Shown: positions 52,154 through 59,868 of the stretch, in pieces
Layout: each line of letters begins with the position of its first letter
Numbering within the stretch: the first letter of the stretch is position 1
From: Rhodospirillales bacterium
GTDB taxonomy: Bacteria; Pseudomonadota; Alphaproteobacteria; Dongiales; Dongiaceae
NCBI GenBank assembly: GCA_009885795.1
Contig: VFKA01000032.1
Location: 1-63,662, forward strand
DNA length: 63,662 nucleotides
Direction of reading: 5' to 3'
The notes under the pieces: generated by a model
The model's input: the letters and a program-made list of their open reading frames with translations, nothing else
Told to the model about the DNA's origin: nothing
The model's database searches: none
Made by a program: the position numbers and the translations under genes

Positions 52154-52182
52154 GTTCTAGTTTGGTTCCCTGGCAAGGTCAA
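52154..52182 (-). promoter_or_regulatory. lexA promoter with embedded SOS box
   Basis: On the minus strand: -35 TTGACC, 17-base spacer, -10 TAGAAC, with the SOS box GAAC-N7-GAAC (GTTC-TAGTTTG-GTTC on plus, 52154-52168) overlapping the -10. This is the alphaproteobacterial LexA operator form. A second, imperfect box GAAC-N7-CAAC is at 52130-52144, just downstream of the first, possibly giving cooperative binding. Confidence 0.8.
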
Positions 52183-52201
52183 GAGGCCAATCCAAAAAAA
52201 A

Positions 52202-53416
52202 TCACTGGCTGATGGCGCCCCCGGAGAGCGGCACGATCGGGACCGGTGTTCCCTTGTCGGCCGGCGGGGCGTGGGGCGGGCGCACGACCAGGCAATCGGC
52301 CAGCGCCAGGCGCGACAGCATCGAGCTGTCCTGCACCGGAAATGGCGTCGCCACGGCGCGGCCCTCGGCATCGAAATCGAGCGTCGCGCGCAGGTAGTCC
52401 TCGCGGCTGTCATTCTCCTCGAGATCGCGGCCGAGCAGCGCGGTCGGCGACGGATAGGCCGGTTCCTCGACGCCCAGCATCCGCTCCATCGCCGGGCGCA
52501 GGAAGATCGTGGCGCAGACCAGCGCCGACACCGGATTGCCGGGCACGCCCAGCACCGGGGTATCGCCCAGCCTTCCGAAGAGAAGCGGCTTGCCCGGCCG
52601 CATGGCGATGCGCCAGAAATCGAGTTCCATCCCGCGCTCGCCGAGCGCGGCGCGCACCAGGTCGCGGTCGCCGACCGAGGCACCGCCGGAGGTGAGCAGC
52701 AGGTCCGCGCCCTTGGCGGCCGAAGCCATGGCCTGCAGTGCCGCGCTGTCGTCCGGGGCGATGCCGAGGTGGTTCGCCTCGCCGCCCCAGGCGGCCACGA
52801 ATGCCGCCAGCGCCAGACCGTTGGAGGCGTAGATCTGGCCCGGCCCCGCCAGCTCGCCCGGCATGACGATCTCGTCGCCGGTGGAGAGGATGGCGATGCG
52901 CGGGCGCCGGCGCACGTTGAGCCAGGGGCGGTTCATCGCCGCGGCAAGGCCGATGTCCCGCGCGGTCAGCCGCCGGCCGTGCCTCAGCCCGATCTCGCCG
53001 GCCTTGAAGTCGAGCCCTTGCGCCCGGACATGGCGCCCCGCCGGCGCGGTCGCGTTCACGACCACCCGGTCGCCCTCGCGCCTGGTGTTCTCCTGGATGA
53101 CCACGGTATCGGCGCCGGGCGGGATCGGCGCGCCGGTGAAGATCCGCACCGCCTCGCCGCTCCTGACCGCGCCCTTGTGCTCGCGCCCCGCCGGCGCCTC
53201 GCCGACAACCTGAAGGCGCGAAGGGATCGTCGCCACGTCGGCGGCGCGCACGGCGTAGCCATCCATGGCGGAGACCGCGACCGGCGGCTGGGTTACGCGC
53301 GCCGCCACGTCTTCGGCCAGCACCCGTCCTAGCGCATCCGCCACCGCGACCTGCTCGGCGCCCAGCGGCTGGAACGCGGCCAGGATGCGCTCTCTTGCTT
53401 CCGCCACGGACAGCAT
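52202..53416 (-). CDS. moeA: molybdopterin molybdenumtransferase MoeA
   Basis: Inserts molybdate into adenylylated molybdopterin. 404 residues in the typical four-domain layout: VSAMDGYAVRAADV near the N terminus, IFTGAPIPPGADTVV, the MogA-like core with STGDEIV and LLLTSGGASVGDRD, and PGKPLLFG..GVPGNPVSALV. Its ATG overlaps the moaC stop (TGATG). A run of eight T follows the stop on the coding strand (52193-52200), possibly part of a terminator. Confidence 0.95.
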   Translation of the reverse strand: MLSVAEARERILAAFQPLGAEQVAVADALGRVLAEDVAARVTQPPVAVSAMDGYAVRAADVATIPSRLQVVGEAPAGREHKGAVRSGEAVRIFTGAPIPPGADTVVIQENTRREGDRVVVNATAPAGRHVRAQGLDFKAGEIGLRHGRRLTARDIGLAAAMNRPWLNVRRRPRIAILSTGDEIVMPGELAGPGQIYASNGLALAAFVAAWGGEANHLGIAPDDSAALQAMASAAKGADLLLTSGGASVGDRDLVRAALGERGMELDFWRIAMRPGKPLLFGRLGDTPVLGVPGNPVSALVCATIFLRPAMERMLGVEEPAYPSPTALLGRDLEENDSREDYLRATLDFDAEGRAVATPFPVQDSSMLSRLALADCLVVRPPHAPPADKGTPVPIVPLSGGAISQ

Positions 53417-53892
53417 CAATCGGCCTCGAAGGTGCCCGACCTGCCGCCGCTCTTGTGGACGAGGCGGATGTCGGTGATGCGCATGGCGCGGTCGACGGCC
53501 TTGCACATGTCGTAGATCGTGAGCGCCGCCACGGCGACGGCGGTCAGCGCCTCCATCTCGACGCCGGTGGGGCCATTCACCTTGCAGGTGGCGGTGATGA
53601 TGACGGCCTTCCTCTTCCGGTCGATGGCGAGATCGACGGCGACCGAGGTCAGCGCCAGGGGATGGCAAAGAGGTATCAATTCCGCCGTGCGCTTGGCCGC
53701 CATGATGCCGGCGAGCCGCGCGGTCCCCAGCACCTCGCCCTTGGCGATACCGCCCTTGGCGATGAGCGCCAGCGTCGCCGGCGCCATGACGACCGCGCCC
53801 TTGGCCACCGCTTGCCTCGCGGTCGGGGGCTTCGCCGACACGTCCACCATGCGCGCGCGCCCCGCCTTGTCGATATGGCTGAGCCGCGTCAT
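53416..53892 (-). CDS. moaC: cyclic pyranopterin monophosphate synthase MoaC
   Basis: Second step of molybdenum cofactor synthesis. 158 residues. Family stretches: [52 protein letters not shown] with the conserved Glu-Met-Glu and Asp, and [15 protein letters not shown]. It directly abuts trpC with no spacer, and moeA follows. Confidence 0.96.
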   Translation of the reverse strand: MTRLSHIDKAGRARMVDVSAKPPTARQAVAKGAVVMAPATLALIAKGGIAKGEVLGTARLAGIMAAKRTAELIPLCHPLALTSVAVDLAIDRKRKAVIITATCKVNGPTGVEMEALTAVAVAALTIYDMCKAVDRAMRITDIRLVHKSGGRSGTFEAD

Positions 53893-54702
53893 TCAGGCGC
53901 TCTTGCGCGACGGCGGCTTTGCGAGAATCGCCCGCGTCGCCGCCGCCACGTCCGCCTGGCGCATCAGCGCTTCGCCGATGAGGAAGAGGCTCGCCCCGGC
54001 AAGGGCCATGCGCGCCAAATCGTCCGGCGTCGCAAGCCCGCTTTCGGCCACCGCGAGACGGCCGGACGGCACCATCGGCGCCAACCGCTCCGCCGTCTTG
54101 AGATCGACCTTGAGGGTCTTTAGGTCGCGATTGTTGATGCCGATGAGCCGCGCCTTCAACCGCAGGGCGCGTTCGAGCTCGGCCTCGTCATGGATTTCGA
54201 CCAGCACGTCCATGCCATGCTCGGCCGCAATCCGTTCCAGCTCGCCCGCCTCGCCGTCGCTCAAGGCCGCCATGATCAGTAGCACGGCGTCGGCGCCGAT
54301 CGCGCGCGCCTCGACGACCTGGTAAGGGTCCAGAATAAAATCCTTGCGCAGCACCGGCAGGCTAACGGCCGTCCGCGCCTGGATCAGGTCCTCGTCGCGT
54401 CCCTGAAAATAGGGCTCGTCGGTCAACACCGACAGGCACGTGGCGCCGCCCGCCGCATAGGCGCGCGCCAGCGCCGCCGGGTCGAAATCGGCCCGGATCA
54501 GCCCCTTGCTCGGGCTCGCCTTCTTGATCTCGGCGATGAGGCCATGGCGCCCGGCGGCCGCGGCCGCGGCGAGCGCGTCGGCGAATCCGCGAGGGCGGCC
54601 CGCGCCCCGCGCCGCATCCTCCAGCGCCGCCAGCGGGCGCCGGCGCCTACGCTCGGCGACAAAAAGCCGCTTCGCCGCGCAAATCTCATCGAGTACGCTC
54701 AT
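53893..54702 (-). CDS. trpC: indole-3-glycerol phosphate synthase
   Basis: TIM-barrel enzyme of tryptophan synthesis. 269 residues, monofunctional (no TrpF fusion). Catalytic regions: [15 protein letters not shown] (Lys, Ser), [13 protein letters not shown] (Lys, Asp), [12 protein letters not shown] (Glu), [11 protein letters not shown] and [11 protein letters not shown]. Separated from trpD by 150 bases holding a family B repeat. Confidence 0.97.
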   Translation of the reverse strand: MSVLDEICAAKRLFVAERRRRRPLAALEDAARGAGRPRGFADALAAAAAAGRHGLIAEIKKASPSKGLIRADFDPAALARAYAAGGATCLSVLTDEPYFQGRDEDLIQARTAVSLPVLRKDFILDPYQVVEARAIGADAVLLIMAALSDGEAGELERIAAEHGMDVLVEIHDEAELERALRLKARLIGINNRDLKTLKVDLKTAERLAPMVPSGRLAVAESGLATPDDLARMALAGASLFLIGEALMRQADVAAATRAILAKPPSRKSA

Positions 54703-54730
54703 GAAGGCGGCGCGTCATGGAGAGATAGGC

Positions 54731-54800
54731 TGTCATTCCGGCGAAAGCCGGAATCCATCGAGCCGCGTCGCGATGGGCCCCGGCTTGCGCCGGGGCGACA
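54731..54800. repeat. 70 bp intergenic palindromic repeat (family B), copy 2
   Basis: Same length and structure as 11721-11790: TTCCGGCG-aaa-GCCGGAA and CCCCGGC-ttgc-GCCGGGG between TGTCATTCC and GGGGCGACA, five mismatches by hand count. It lies between trpD and trpC. Confidence 0.75.
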
Positions 54801-54852
54801 GGGCTGTCGATTCATCGATAGCGGCGACGCCTTCGTCAGTGAGGGGGGTGTG

Positions 54853-55896
54853 TCAGGCATTGGTGGCTCCCGATGGCTCGTTGGTGATCGCGACCATGCG
54901 CGCCAGCACGGCCTTGGCCCGGCCGCTGTCGATGGCCTTGGCCGCGAGGCCGGCGCCGGCCTTCAAATCCGCCGCCTTGCCGGCGACGACCAGCGCCGCG
55001 CCCGCGTTCATCAGCACGATGTCCCGATAGGCGCCCTTGTCGCCGTCGAGCAATTGGGTCAAGGCCCGCGCGTTGGTCCCGGCGTCGGCGCCCTTAAGCG
55101 CTTCCGGCGCGGCGCGGGGCAGGCCGGCGTCCTCGGGTGTCACCTCGAACGTACGCACCTTGCCTTGGGCCAGTTCGGCCACGTAGGTGGCCCCCGTCGT
55201 CGTCACCTCGTCCAATCCGTCCGAGCCATGCACCACCCAGGCACGCTCGGCGCCGAGCCGCCCCAGCACGGCGGCCAGAGGTTCGATCCAGGCCCGCGAG
55301 AACACGCCGACAAGCTGGCGCCTGGCGCCCGCCGGGTTGGAAAGCGGTCCCATCAGGTTGAAGACGGTGCGGGTGCCCAGTTCGACGCGCACCGGGCCGA
55401 CATGGCGCATGGCGGCGTGATGGCGCGGCGCCAGCATGAAGCCCATGCCGGCCTCGGCCATGCAGCGCTCGATCGCGGCCATATCGGCGTCGAGATTGAC
55501 GCCGAGCGCCGCCAGCACGTCCGCCGCCCCGGCCTTCGACGACATGGCGCGGTTGCCGTGCTTGGCGACCGCCACGCCGCAGCCGGCCACCGCCAGCGAC
55601 GCCGCGGTCGAGATGTTGAGCGTGCCGGCGCCGTCGCCGCCGGTGCCGCAGGTATCGATGGCGTCCGGCGGGGCCTTGAGGCGCGTCATCCTGGCGCGCA
55701 TGGCCCGCACCGCGCCGGCGATCTCGTCCACCGTCTCGCCGCGCACGCGCAGCGCCATCAAGAGGCCGCCGATTTGCGCCGGCGTGGCGTGGCCCGACAT
55801 CATGATCTCGAACGCCTGCTCGGCCTCGGATTCTGAAAGCGAACGCCCGGCCGCGGCCGCGATCAGCGGCTTCAAGTCGGATGGAGGCGCGTTCAT
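54853..55896 (-). CDS. trpD: anthranilate phosphoribosyltransferase
   Basis: Adds phosphoribosyl to anthranilate. 347 residues. Signatures: [18 protein letters not shown] (PRPP/Mg site), [22 protein letters not shown] and [14 protein letters not shown] with the second metal site. ATGA overlap with trpG upstream indicates translational coupling. Confidence 0.97.
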   Translation of the reverse strand: MNAPPSDLKPLIAAAAGRSLSESEAEQAFEIMMSGHATPAQIGGLLMALRVRGETVDEIAGAVRAMRARMTRLKAPPDAIDTCGTGGDGAGTLNISTAASLAVAGCGVAVAKHGNRAMSSKAGAADVLAALGVNLDADMAAIERCMAEAGMGFMLAPRHHAAMRHVGPVRVELGTRTVFNLMGPLSNPAGARRQLVGVFSRAWIEPLAAVLGRLGAERAWVVHGSDGLDEVTTTGATYVAELAQGKVRTFEVTPEDAGLPRAAPEALKGADAGTNARALTQLLDGDKGAYRDIVLMNAGAALVVAGKAADLKAGAGLAAKAIDSGRAKAVLARMVAITNEPSGATNA

Positions 55897-56504
55897 GCGA
55901 CAGCGGGGATGGGAATCGGCATGGGATTGAAGCCGGTTAGACGTAGGAAATTCGACAGCAAAGCGTGGCCATGCTCCGAGGCGATGCTTTCGGGATGGAA
56001 CTGCACGCCAAAGAGCGGCAGCTTGCGGTGGGCGAGGCCCATGACGATGCCGTCGTCGTTCTCGGCGGTGATTTCGAGCGCGGAAGGGAAGGTGGCGCGC
56101 TCGACCACCAGTGAGTGATAGCGCGTCGCCGTGAACGGGCTGGGGATGCCCTCGAAGATGCCCCGGCCGGTGTGCTTGACGCGGCTCAGCTTGCCGTGCA
56201 TCGGCGCCGCGCGCGCGATGCGCCCGCCGAACGCCTGGCCGATCGCCTGATGCCCGAGGCAGACCCCGAGCAGCGGAACCGGAACGCGCGCCCCGGCGGC
56301 CGCCTTAATGAGGTCGAGGCAGATGCCGGCCCGGTCGGGATCGCACGGGCCCGGCGAGAGCACGATGCCCTGCGGCTTCAAGGCGAGCGCGTCCGCCGCC
56401 GACAACGCGTCGTTCCGCCGCACCACCAACTCCGCGCCAAGCTGGCCGAGGTAGTGATAGAGGTTGTAGGTGAAGCTGTCGTAGTTATCGATCAGGAGAA
56501 ACAT
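55893..56504 (-). CDS. trpG: anthranilate synthase glutamine amidotransferase component
   Basis: Supplies ammonia to TrpE. 203 residues, class I amidotransferase with the triad Cys82 in [11 protein letters not shown], His170 and Glu172 in QFHPESI. Starts [17 protein letters not shown]. Upstream, instead of trpE, lie about 3.4 kb of unrelated genes. Confidence 0.96.
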   Translation of the reverse strand: MFLLIDNYDSFTYNLYHYLGQLGAELVVRRNDALSAADALALKPQGIVLSPGPCDPDRAGICLDLIKAAAGARVPVPLLGVCLGHQAIGQAFGGRIARAAPMHGKLSRVKHTGRGIFEGIPSPFTATRYHSLVVERATFPSALEITAENDDGIVMGLAHRKLPLFGVQFHPESIASEHGHALLSNFLRLTGFNPMPIPIPAVA

Positions 56505-56598
56505 GGCAGCCTCTTTCGATCTTCCCCCACGCGCGCTCGTTCATCCTATAACAGATCGCCGGAGCCGGCGGAAGAAAGCGGCGGGCGCCCCGGAATAA

Positions 56599-56700
56599 CC
56601 TCATGGTGAGGAGCGCCCATAGGGCGCGTCTCGAACCATGAGCAGGAAAAGGGGTCGGGAGTCGTTCTTTGTCTGTCGCCCCGACGAAAGTCGGGCCCCA
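56599..56700. repeat. partial family D and B repeat units upstream of trpG
   Basis: CCTCATGGTGAGGAGC and GCGTCTCGAACCATG match the inner right arm and outer right arm of the element at 46244-46334. TGTCGCCCCGACG-aaag-TCGGGCCCCA (56674-56700) resembles the right half of family B in reverse orientation. They mark the left border of the accessory block. Confidence 0.55.
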
Positions 56701-56743
56701 TGTTAGAGTTAAAACTACCTGCTGAAGTCATTGCCTCAGGATT

Positions 56744-57112
56744 ATGAGACCCGCCATGGCAAATCGAAGCGCCGAGACGACGAAGGCAGCCGAGGACGCT
56801 ATCACGCGCGGCACGGGCAACGTGTTCGCGGACCTCGGCTATGCCGACGCCGACGAGCGGCAGACGAAGCTGCGCCTCGCCCATGCCATCAACGGCGTGA
56901 TCGCGCGCCGGCGCCTGGCCCAGGCCGCCGCGGCGGAGAAGCTCGGGGTCAACCAGCCGAAGATCTCGGCGCTGGCCAACTACAAGCTCGGCGGCTTCTC
57001 GGTCGAGCGCCTGATGACCTTCCTGACCGCGCTCGACCAGGACGTGGAGATCGTGGTCCGCGGGAAACCGCGGTCGCGAGCCGCGGCGCGCATTTCGGTC
57101 ATCGCGGCGTGA
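56744..57112 (+). CDS. XRE-family antitoxin-like protein (HTH_37 type), no toxin partner
   Basis: 122 residues (ATG 56744; an ATG at 56756 is equally possible). FADLGYADADERQTKLRLAHAINGVI leads into a helix-turn-helix, LAQAAAAEKLGVNQPKISALANYKLGGFSVERLMTFLTALDQDVEIVVR, the form seen in HigA-type antitoxins paired with RelE/Gp49-like toxins. No toxin gene lies on either side: upstream is repeat DNA and downstream a convergent gene. Either an orphan regulator or a remnant of a toxin-antitoxin pair. Confidence 0.85.
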   Translation: MRPAMANRSAETTKAAEDAITRGTGNVFADLGYADADERQTKLRLAHAINGVIARRRLAQAAAAEKLGVNQPKISALANYKLGGFSVERLMTFLTALDQDVEIVVRGKPRSRAAARISVIAA

Positions 57113-57155
57113 CGAACTGGGGACCGTCCTCCTCGCGCCGGGGAATCGCACTCGC

Positions 57156-57770
57156 CTACGGCGCGGGATCGTAATTGGGACAGACGCTGGAAACCTGAGC
57201 CCATATCCTGTCCAGTTCCGCCTTGGATCGCGTCGTCTCGATCTCACGGGCGGATGTGTTGTCGAGGACCAGAATCTCCCTGCGCATCACCGTGAAATCT
57301 CCACCCGACGGAGGTTGATACACAACGATGTAACCGCAGTTGCGATCCGCGTTTTCATACTTGCCGATGAGGTCGATCGCCACGTAAGGCCCCGGAAGCC
57401 GGGTACCGGTGGAACTCTTGGCCCAGGTGATTTTTGTGACTTTCCAGTGGCTCGAAGGACCCGATCTCTCGGTCGTCTTGGTTTGGATCTGGGTGAAAGT
57501 CTCCAAGGTCTGGCCGCGCTTGAAGTCCTCTTCAAGAAGCCCATGGGCCACATCGTAGCGGCCGCCGTCGATGGCGTTTAGAAACGCCTCGGTGATGGCG
57601 ATCGCCTGCCGCAGTTGATCCTCCGTTGGCAACCAACCTGGGGTCGAACCCGATACGATATTGATCTCATTCAAGACCGCCGAAGATACCTCAAGGGTAT
57701 CGGAGGCCGCGTGACGCGGCAACGCCCCAACCGCCAAAGCCAGGGCGCCGATGAAAAACACCGACCTCAT
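57156..57770 (-). CDS. exported DUF4019-like protein
   Basis: 204 residues from the ATG at 57770, which begins the signal peptide (MRSVFFIGALALAVGALPRHAAS); an in-frame ATG at 57827 would bury it. AIAITEAFLNAIDGGRYDVAHGLLEEDFKR, FTQIQTKTTERSGPSSHWKVTKI and the late YIVVYQP..FTVMRREILVL resemble DUF4019 domains as I remember them. Role unknown. Its start lies about 50 bases after the next minus-strand gene upstream, so the two may be co-transcribed. Confidence 0.75.
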   Translation of the reverse strand: MRSVFFIGALALAVGALPRHAASDTLEVSSAVLNEINIVSGSTPGWLPTEDQLRQAIAITEAFLNAIDGGRYDVAHGLLEEDFKRGQTLETFTQIQTKTTERSGPSSHWKVTKITWAKSSTGTRLPGPYVAIDLIGKYENADRNCGYIVVYQPPSGGDFTVMRREILVLDNTSAREIETTRSKAELDRIWAQVSSVCPNYDPAP

Positions 57771-57823
57771 CGCGGCTCCTGTTGCTGGCTGGAAAGGGAA
57801 CGGCGCCTTTTCCCGATAGCTTC

Positions 57824-59113
57824 TCATTGCTCCACCGGCTTGTAGTAGCCGCCCAGTTTCTCCGCCCAGGCAAGATTGCGCGCGATGGTCGCGGTCGCGA
57901 CCGCGCGTAGCCCGTCCTGCGGCATCTCGCGAACGGACGCAATCGCCTCGGCGAAATCGCGCGCTGCTGCCTGCGCCACCGCGACCTTGTATAGGGCTTC
58001 TTTACGTACCCAAGGAACATCGATCGTCGCGGCTATTTCATGCGCCTTGGCGGTGTCGCCACGGCTCGCCAAGGCGTCGACAATTCGCGCCAACACCCAG
58101 ACATGGGGCGGGTCATCGTCGGTAATCCCATCCACGTCGCCCTCGTACATGAATCCCTCTTCCAATGGGAGTGTCGGGTGGCTATAGAGCAATGTGCCTT
58201 TGATCATCGACGCGGTGGCCAGGGCACCTGCTGTGTCGCCGCCTAGCGCCTGTCCCGTGGCCATTACGAGAAGGACCGCGTCCCGAACGTACGAGTCATC
58301 GATCGTCGCGACCTTCTCGATCAGTCTTGGATCGACACCACCCTCCGAAACCTGCGCTGCCACGAAGTCCCTGAACTCCGGCAGGTCGTAATTTCCGCGC
58401 TCCAGTGCCGTTTTGAAGTCGAACGTCTCGACTTGATCGAACGCGTTTTCATCAATCGATTCTTGCGGCTCGACGGGCGCAAAGTACGTCTCGATGAATG
58501 AGCAGCGAGACATGTTTTCCAGGAAAGCGAACCCCGCCTGCTGCACCGTTCTGGATGCCGAAGCCTCATCCCCTTTCCTGCACTGCTCCCACGCGATTCG
58601 CCTGAGGGCGCGAATACGGGCCTTCTGGTTCGTCATTGTTGCCACGATTCCCAGGGCACGATCGAAGTCACCTTGGTTTGCAAGGGCCTTTGCCGTGTCT
58701 TCGAGCGCATAATCAGGATCCGTGGTCGGCGGTCTTTCCATCATCTCGATGGTCTCCATGGCGTCCTCGACGAATCCGGCCTTGGTTTGGAGGCCCGCGA
58801 TGGTAGACAATCCAGCTTGCCAATTCTCGTCGCCCGCGCTTGCTTGGCTTGCCGACTGGCGCAGGATGATCCGGGCCGTGTCCCGTTCGCCGGCGTCCGC
58901 CAGCATTGCGCCAATATGAGCCGCCGCTGCTGGACCCAAATTGCTGGACGCGAGCGCATCCGCGAACAGGCATCTCGAAGTCGGCGCCTTGAAGCATTCC
59001 TCGGTGGCCGGCGCCGGGGCGATGATCGGCGTGTCCCTTGATACAGGCGCGTCCTCCGCCGCGGCCGAGGATGCCAGGCAGGCCAGCAGTAGGAATGGAG
59101 ACAGACGGCGCAT
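57824..59113 (-). CDS. exported alpha-helical repeat protein, 429 aa, unknown function
   Basis: The ATG at 59113 begins a signal peptide (MRRLSPFLLLACLASSAAA-ED). The mature protein consists of repeated helical hairpins of about 30-35 residues with the pattern 'A..G....A..I...I': AGERDTARIILRQSA, AGFVEDAMETIEMME, QGDFDRALGIVATM, RGDTAKAHEIAATI, ARDFAEAIASVREM. This looks like a TPR/SEL-like solenoid for protein binding in the periplasm. No enzyme motif. The acidic middle (EPQESIDENAFDQVETFDF) is less repetitive. Family not recognised. Confidence 0.75.
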   Translation of the reverse strand: MRRLSPFLLLACLASSAAAEDAPVSRDTPIIAPAPATEECFKAPTSRCLFADALASSNLGPAAAAHIGAMLADAGERDTARIILRQSASQASAGDENWQAGLSTIAGLQTKAGFVEDAMETIEMMERPPTTDPDYALEDTAKALANQGDFDRALGIVATMTNQKARIRALRRIAWEQCRKGDEASASRTVQQAGFAFLENMSRCSFIETYFAPVEPQESIDENAFDQVETFDFKTALERGNYDLPEFRDFVAAQVSEGGVDPRLIEKVATIDDSYVRDAVLLVMATGQALGGDTAGALATASMIKGTLLYSHPTLPLEEGFMYEGDVDGITDDDPPHVWVLARIVDALASRGDTAKAHEIAATIDVPWVRKEALYKVAVAQAAARDFAEAIASVREMPQDGLRAVATATIARNLAWAEKLGGYYKPVEQ

Positions 59114-59175
59114 GAGACAATATTCCGCGACAGTACATAGCTTTTCGAACACCTCGCCTCGATCGCCCGCCGCCG

Positions 59176-59496
59176 TCAAACAATCGCCTGCAATCCCTTG
59201 CGGCTGACGATGGACAGCAACCGCAGCGCCGGTCCGCCGGGGCGCTTGGCACCGCGTTCCCAATCGGAGACAAGGTTCCTGGACACGTTGAGATAGCGCG
59301 CGAACACCGGTTGCGAGACTCGCTCGTTTTCACGGATCGCCTTGATATCCTCGGGCTTGAGGACAGGGGCCGGCGTCAAGCAGCCTTCATCGAGTTCGCG
59401 CATGGTCCGCTTGTCGATGGCACCGGCTTCATGGAGGCCCTCCACCATCTCATGGACTGCCGCCATGGCGCCGCTCTTATAGGTTTTTGCTCCCAC
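59176..59496 (-). CDS. HigA-like XRE antitoxin, no visible toxin
   Basis: A GTG start at 59496 with a GGAGG six bases upstream gives 106 residues, VGAKTYKSGAMAAVHEMVEGLHEAGAIDKRTMREL at the N terminus, then a helix-turn-helix KAIRENERVSQPVFARYLNVSRNLVSDWERGAKRPGGPALRLL. This is the HigA2/NadS-like layout that normally follows a RelE-family toxin gene. The 200 bases upstream contain no toxin ORF that I can recognise, so it is an orphan or the toxin has been lost. Confidence 0.85.
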   Translation of the reverse strand: MGAKTYKSGAMAAVHEMVEGLHEAGAIDKRTMRELDEGCLTPAPVLKPEDIKAIRENERVSQPVFARYLNVSRNLVSDWERGAKRPGGPALRLLSIVSRKGLQAIV

Positions 59497-59569
59497 GGTT
59501 CGCCTCCATGATCCTTCCGGCGTCGACCTCGACATCGATCCTAGCTTGCGAAATGGACGCAAAAAAGTA

Positions 59570-59602
59570 TTGACTTCGAGCGAGCGTGTTCCTATTGTGT
59601 TC
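59570..59602 (+). promoter_or_regulatory. LexA-type promoter: SOS box inside a sigma-70 promoter
   Basis: Plus strand: -35 TTGACT (59570-59575), 17-base spacer, -10 TATTGT (59593-59598), with SOS box GTTC-CTATTGT-GTTC (59588-59602) covering the -10. Architecture matches the lexA promoter in this window. No recognisable gene lies downstream before the trpE 3' end at 59869. On the minus strand the box is 92 bases upstream of the HigA-like gene. Confidence 0.65.
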
Positions 59603-59868
59603 CTTGCTCCCGTCTCGGCGGGACAGACGTAGTTCTTGGACATCGTGAATACGGCCTCTGGGAAACGGCGCCCTCGCGGACGAGTGGCCGCCGAACCGGC
59701 CCAACAGGCTTATAAGTTGCTGTTTTCTTGGCGGTTTCCGGGGAAAAAAGTCTTCATGGGGTTGTTCCTCCGGAAATTAGAATCGCGCGCGGGCGGTGTA
59801 GGCCATAAATCCCATGTCGGACAACGGCTTAGCTCGAAATTGCCACCGCAATGCCTTAATTCAACAGG
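59603..59868. other. region without a recognised gene downstream of the SOS promoter
   Basis: About 266 bases. A plus-strand frame from GTG 59645 (VNTASGKRRPRGRVAAEP...) is open but runs about 210 bases into the opposite-strand trpE gene and has no family resemblance I can see. The stretch may encode a small peptide, a short RNA or the remains of a lost SOS gene. A T/A-rich patch (GGGGAAAAAAGTCTTC) lies near 59740-59755. Confidence 0.4.

Noticed and set aside
52193-52200. Intrinsic terminator after moeA based on the eight-base T-run
   Set aside because: No convincing GC-rich hairpin immediately before the run; noted in the moeA entry only.
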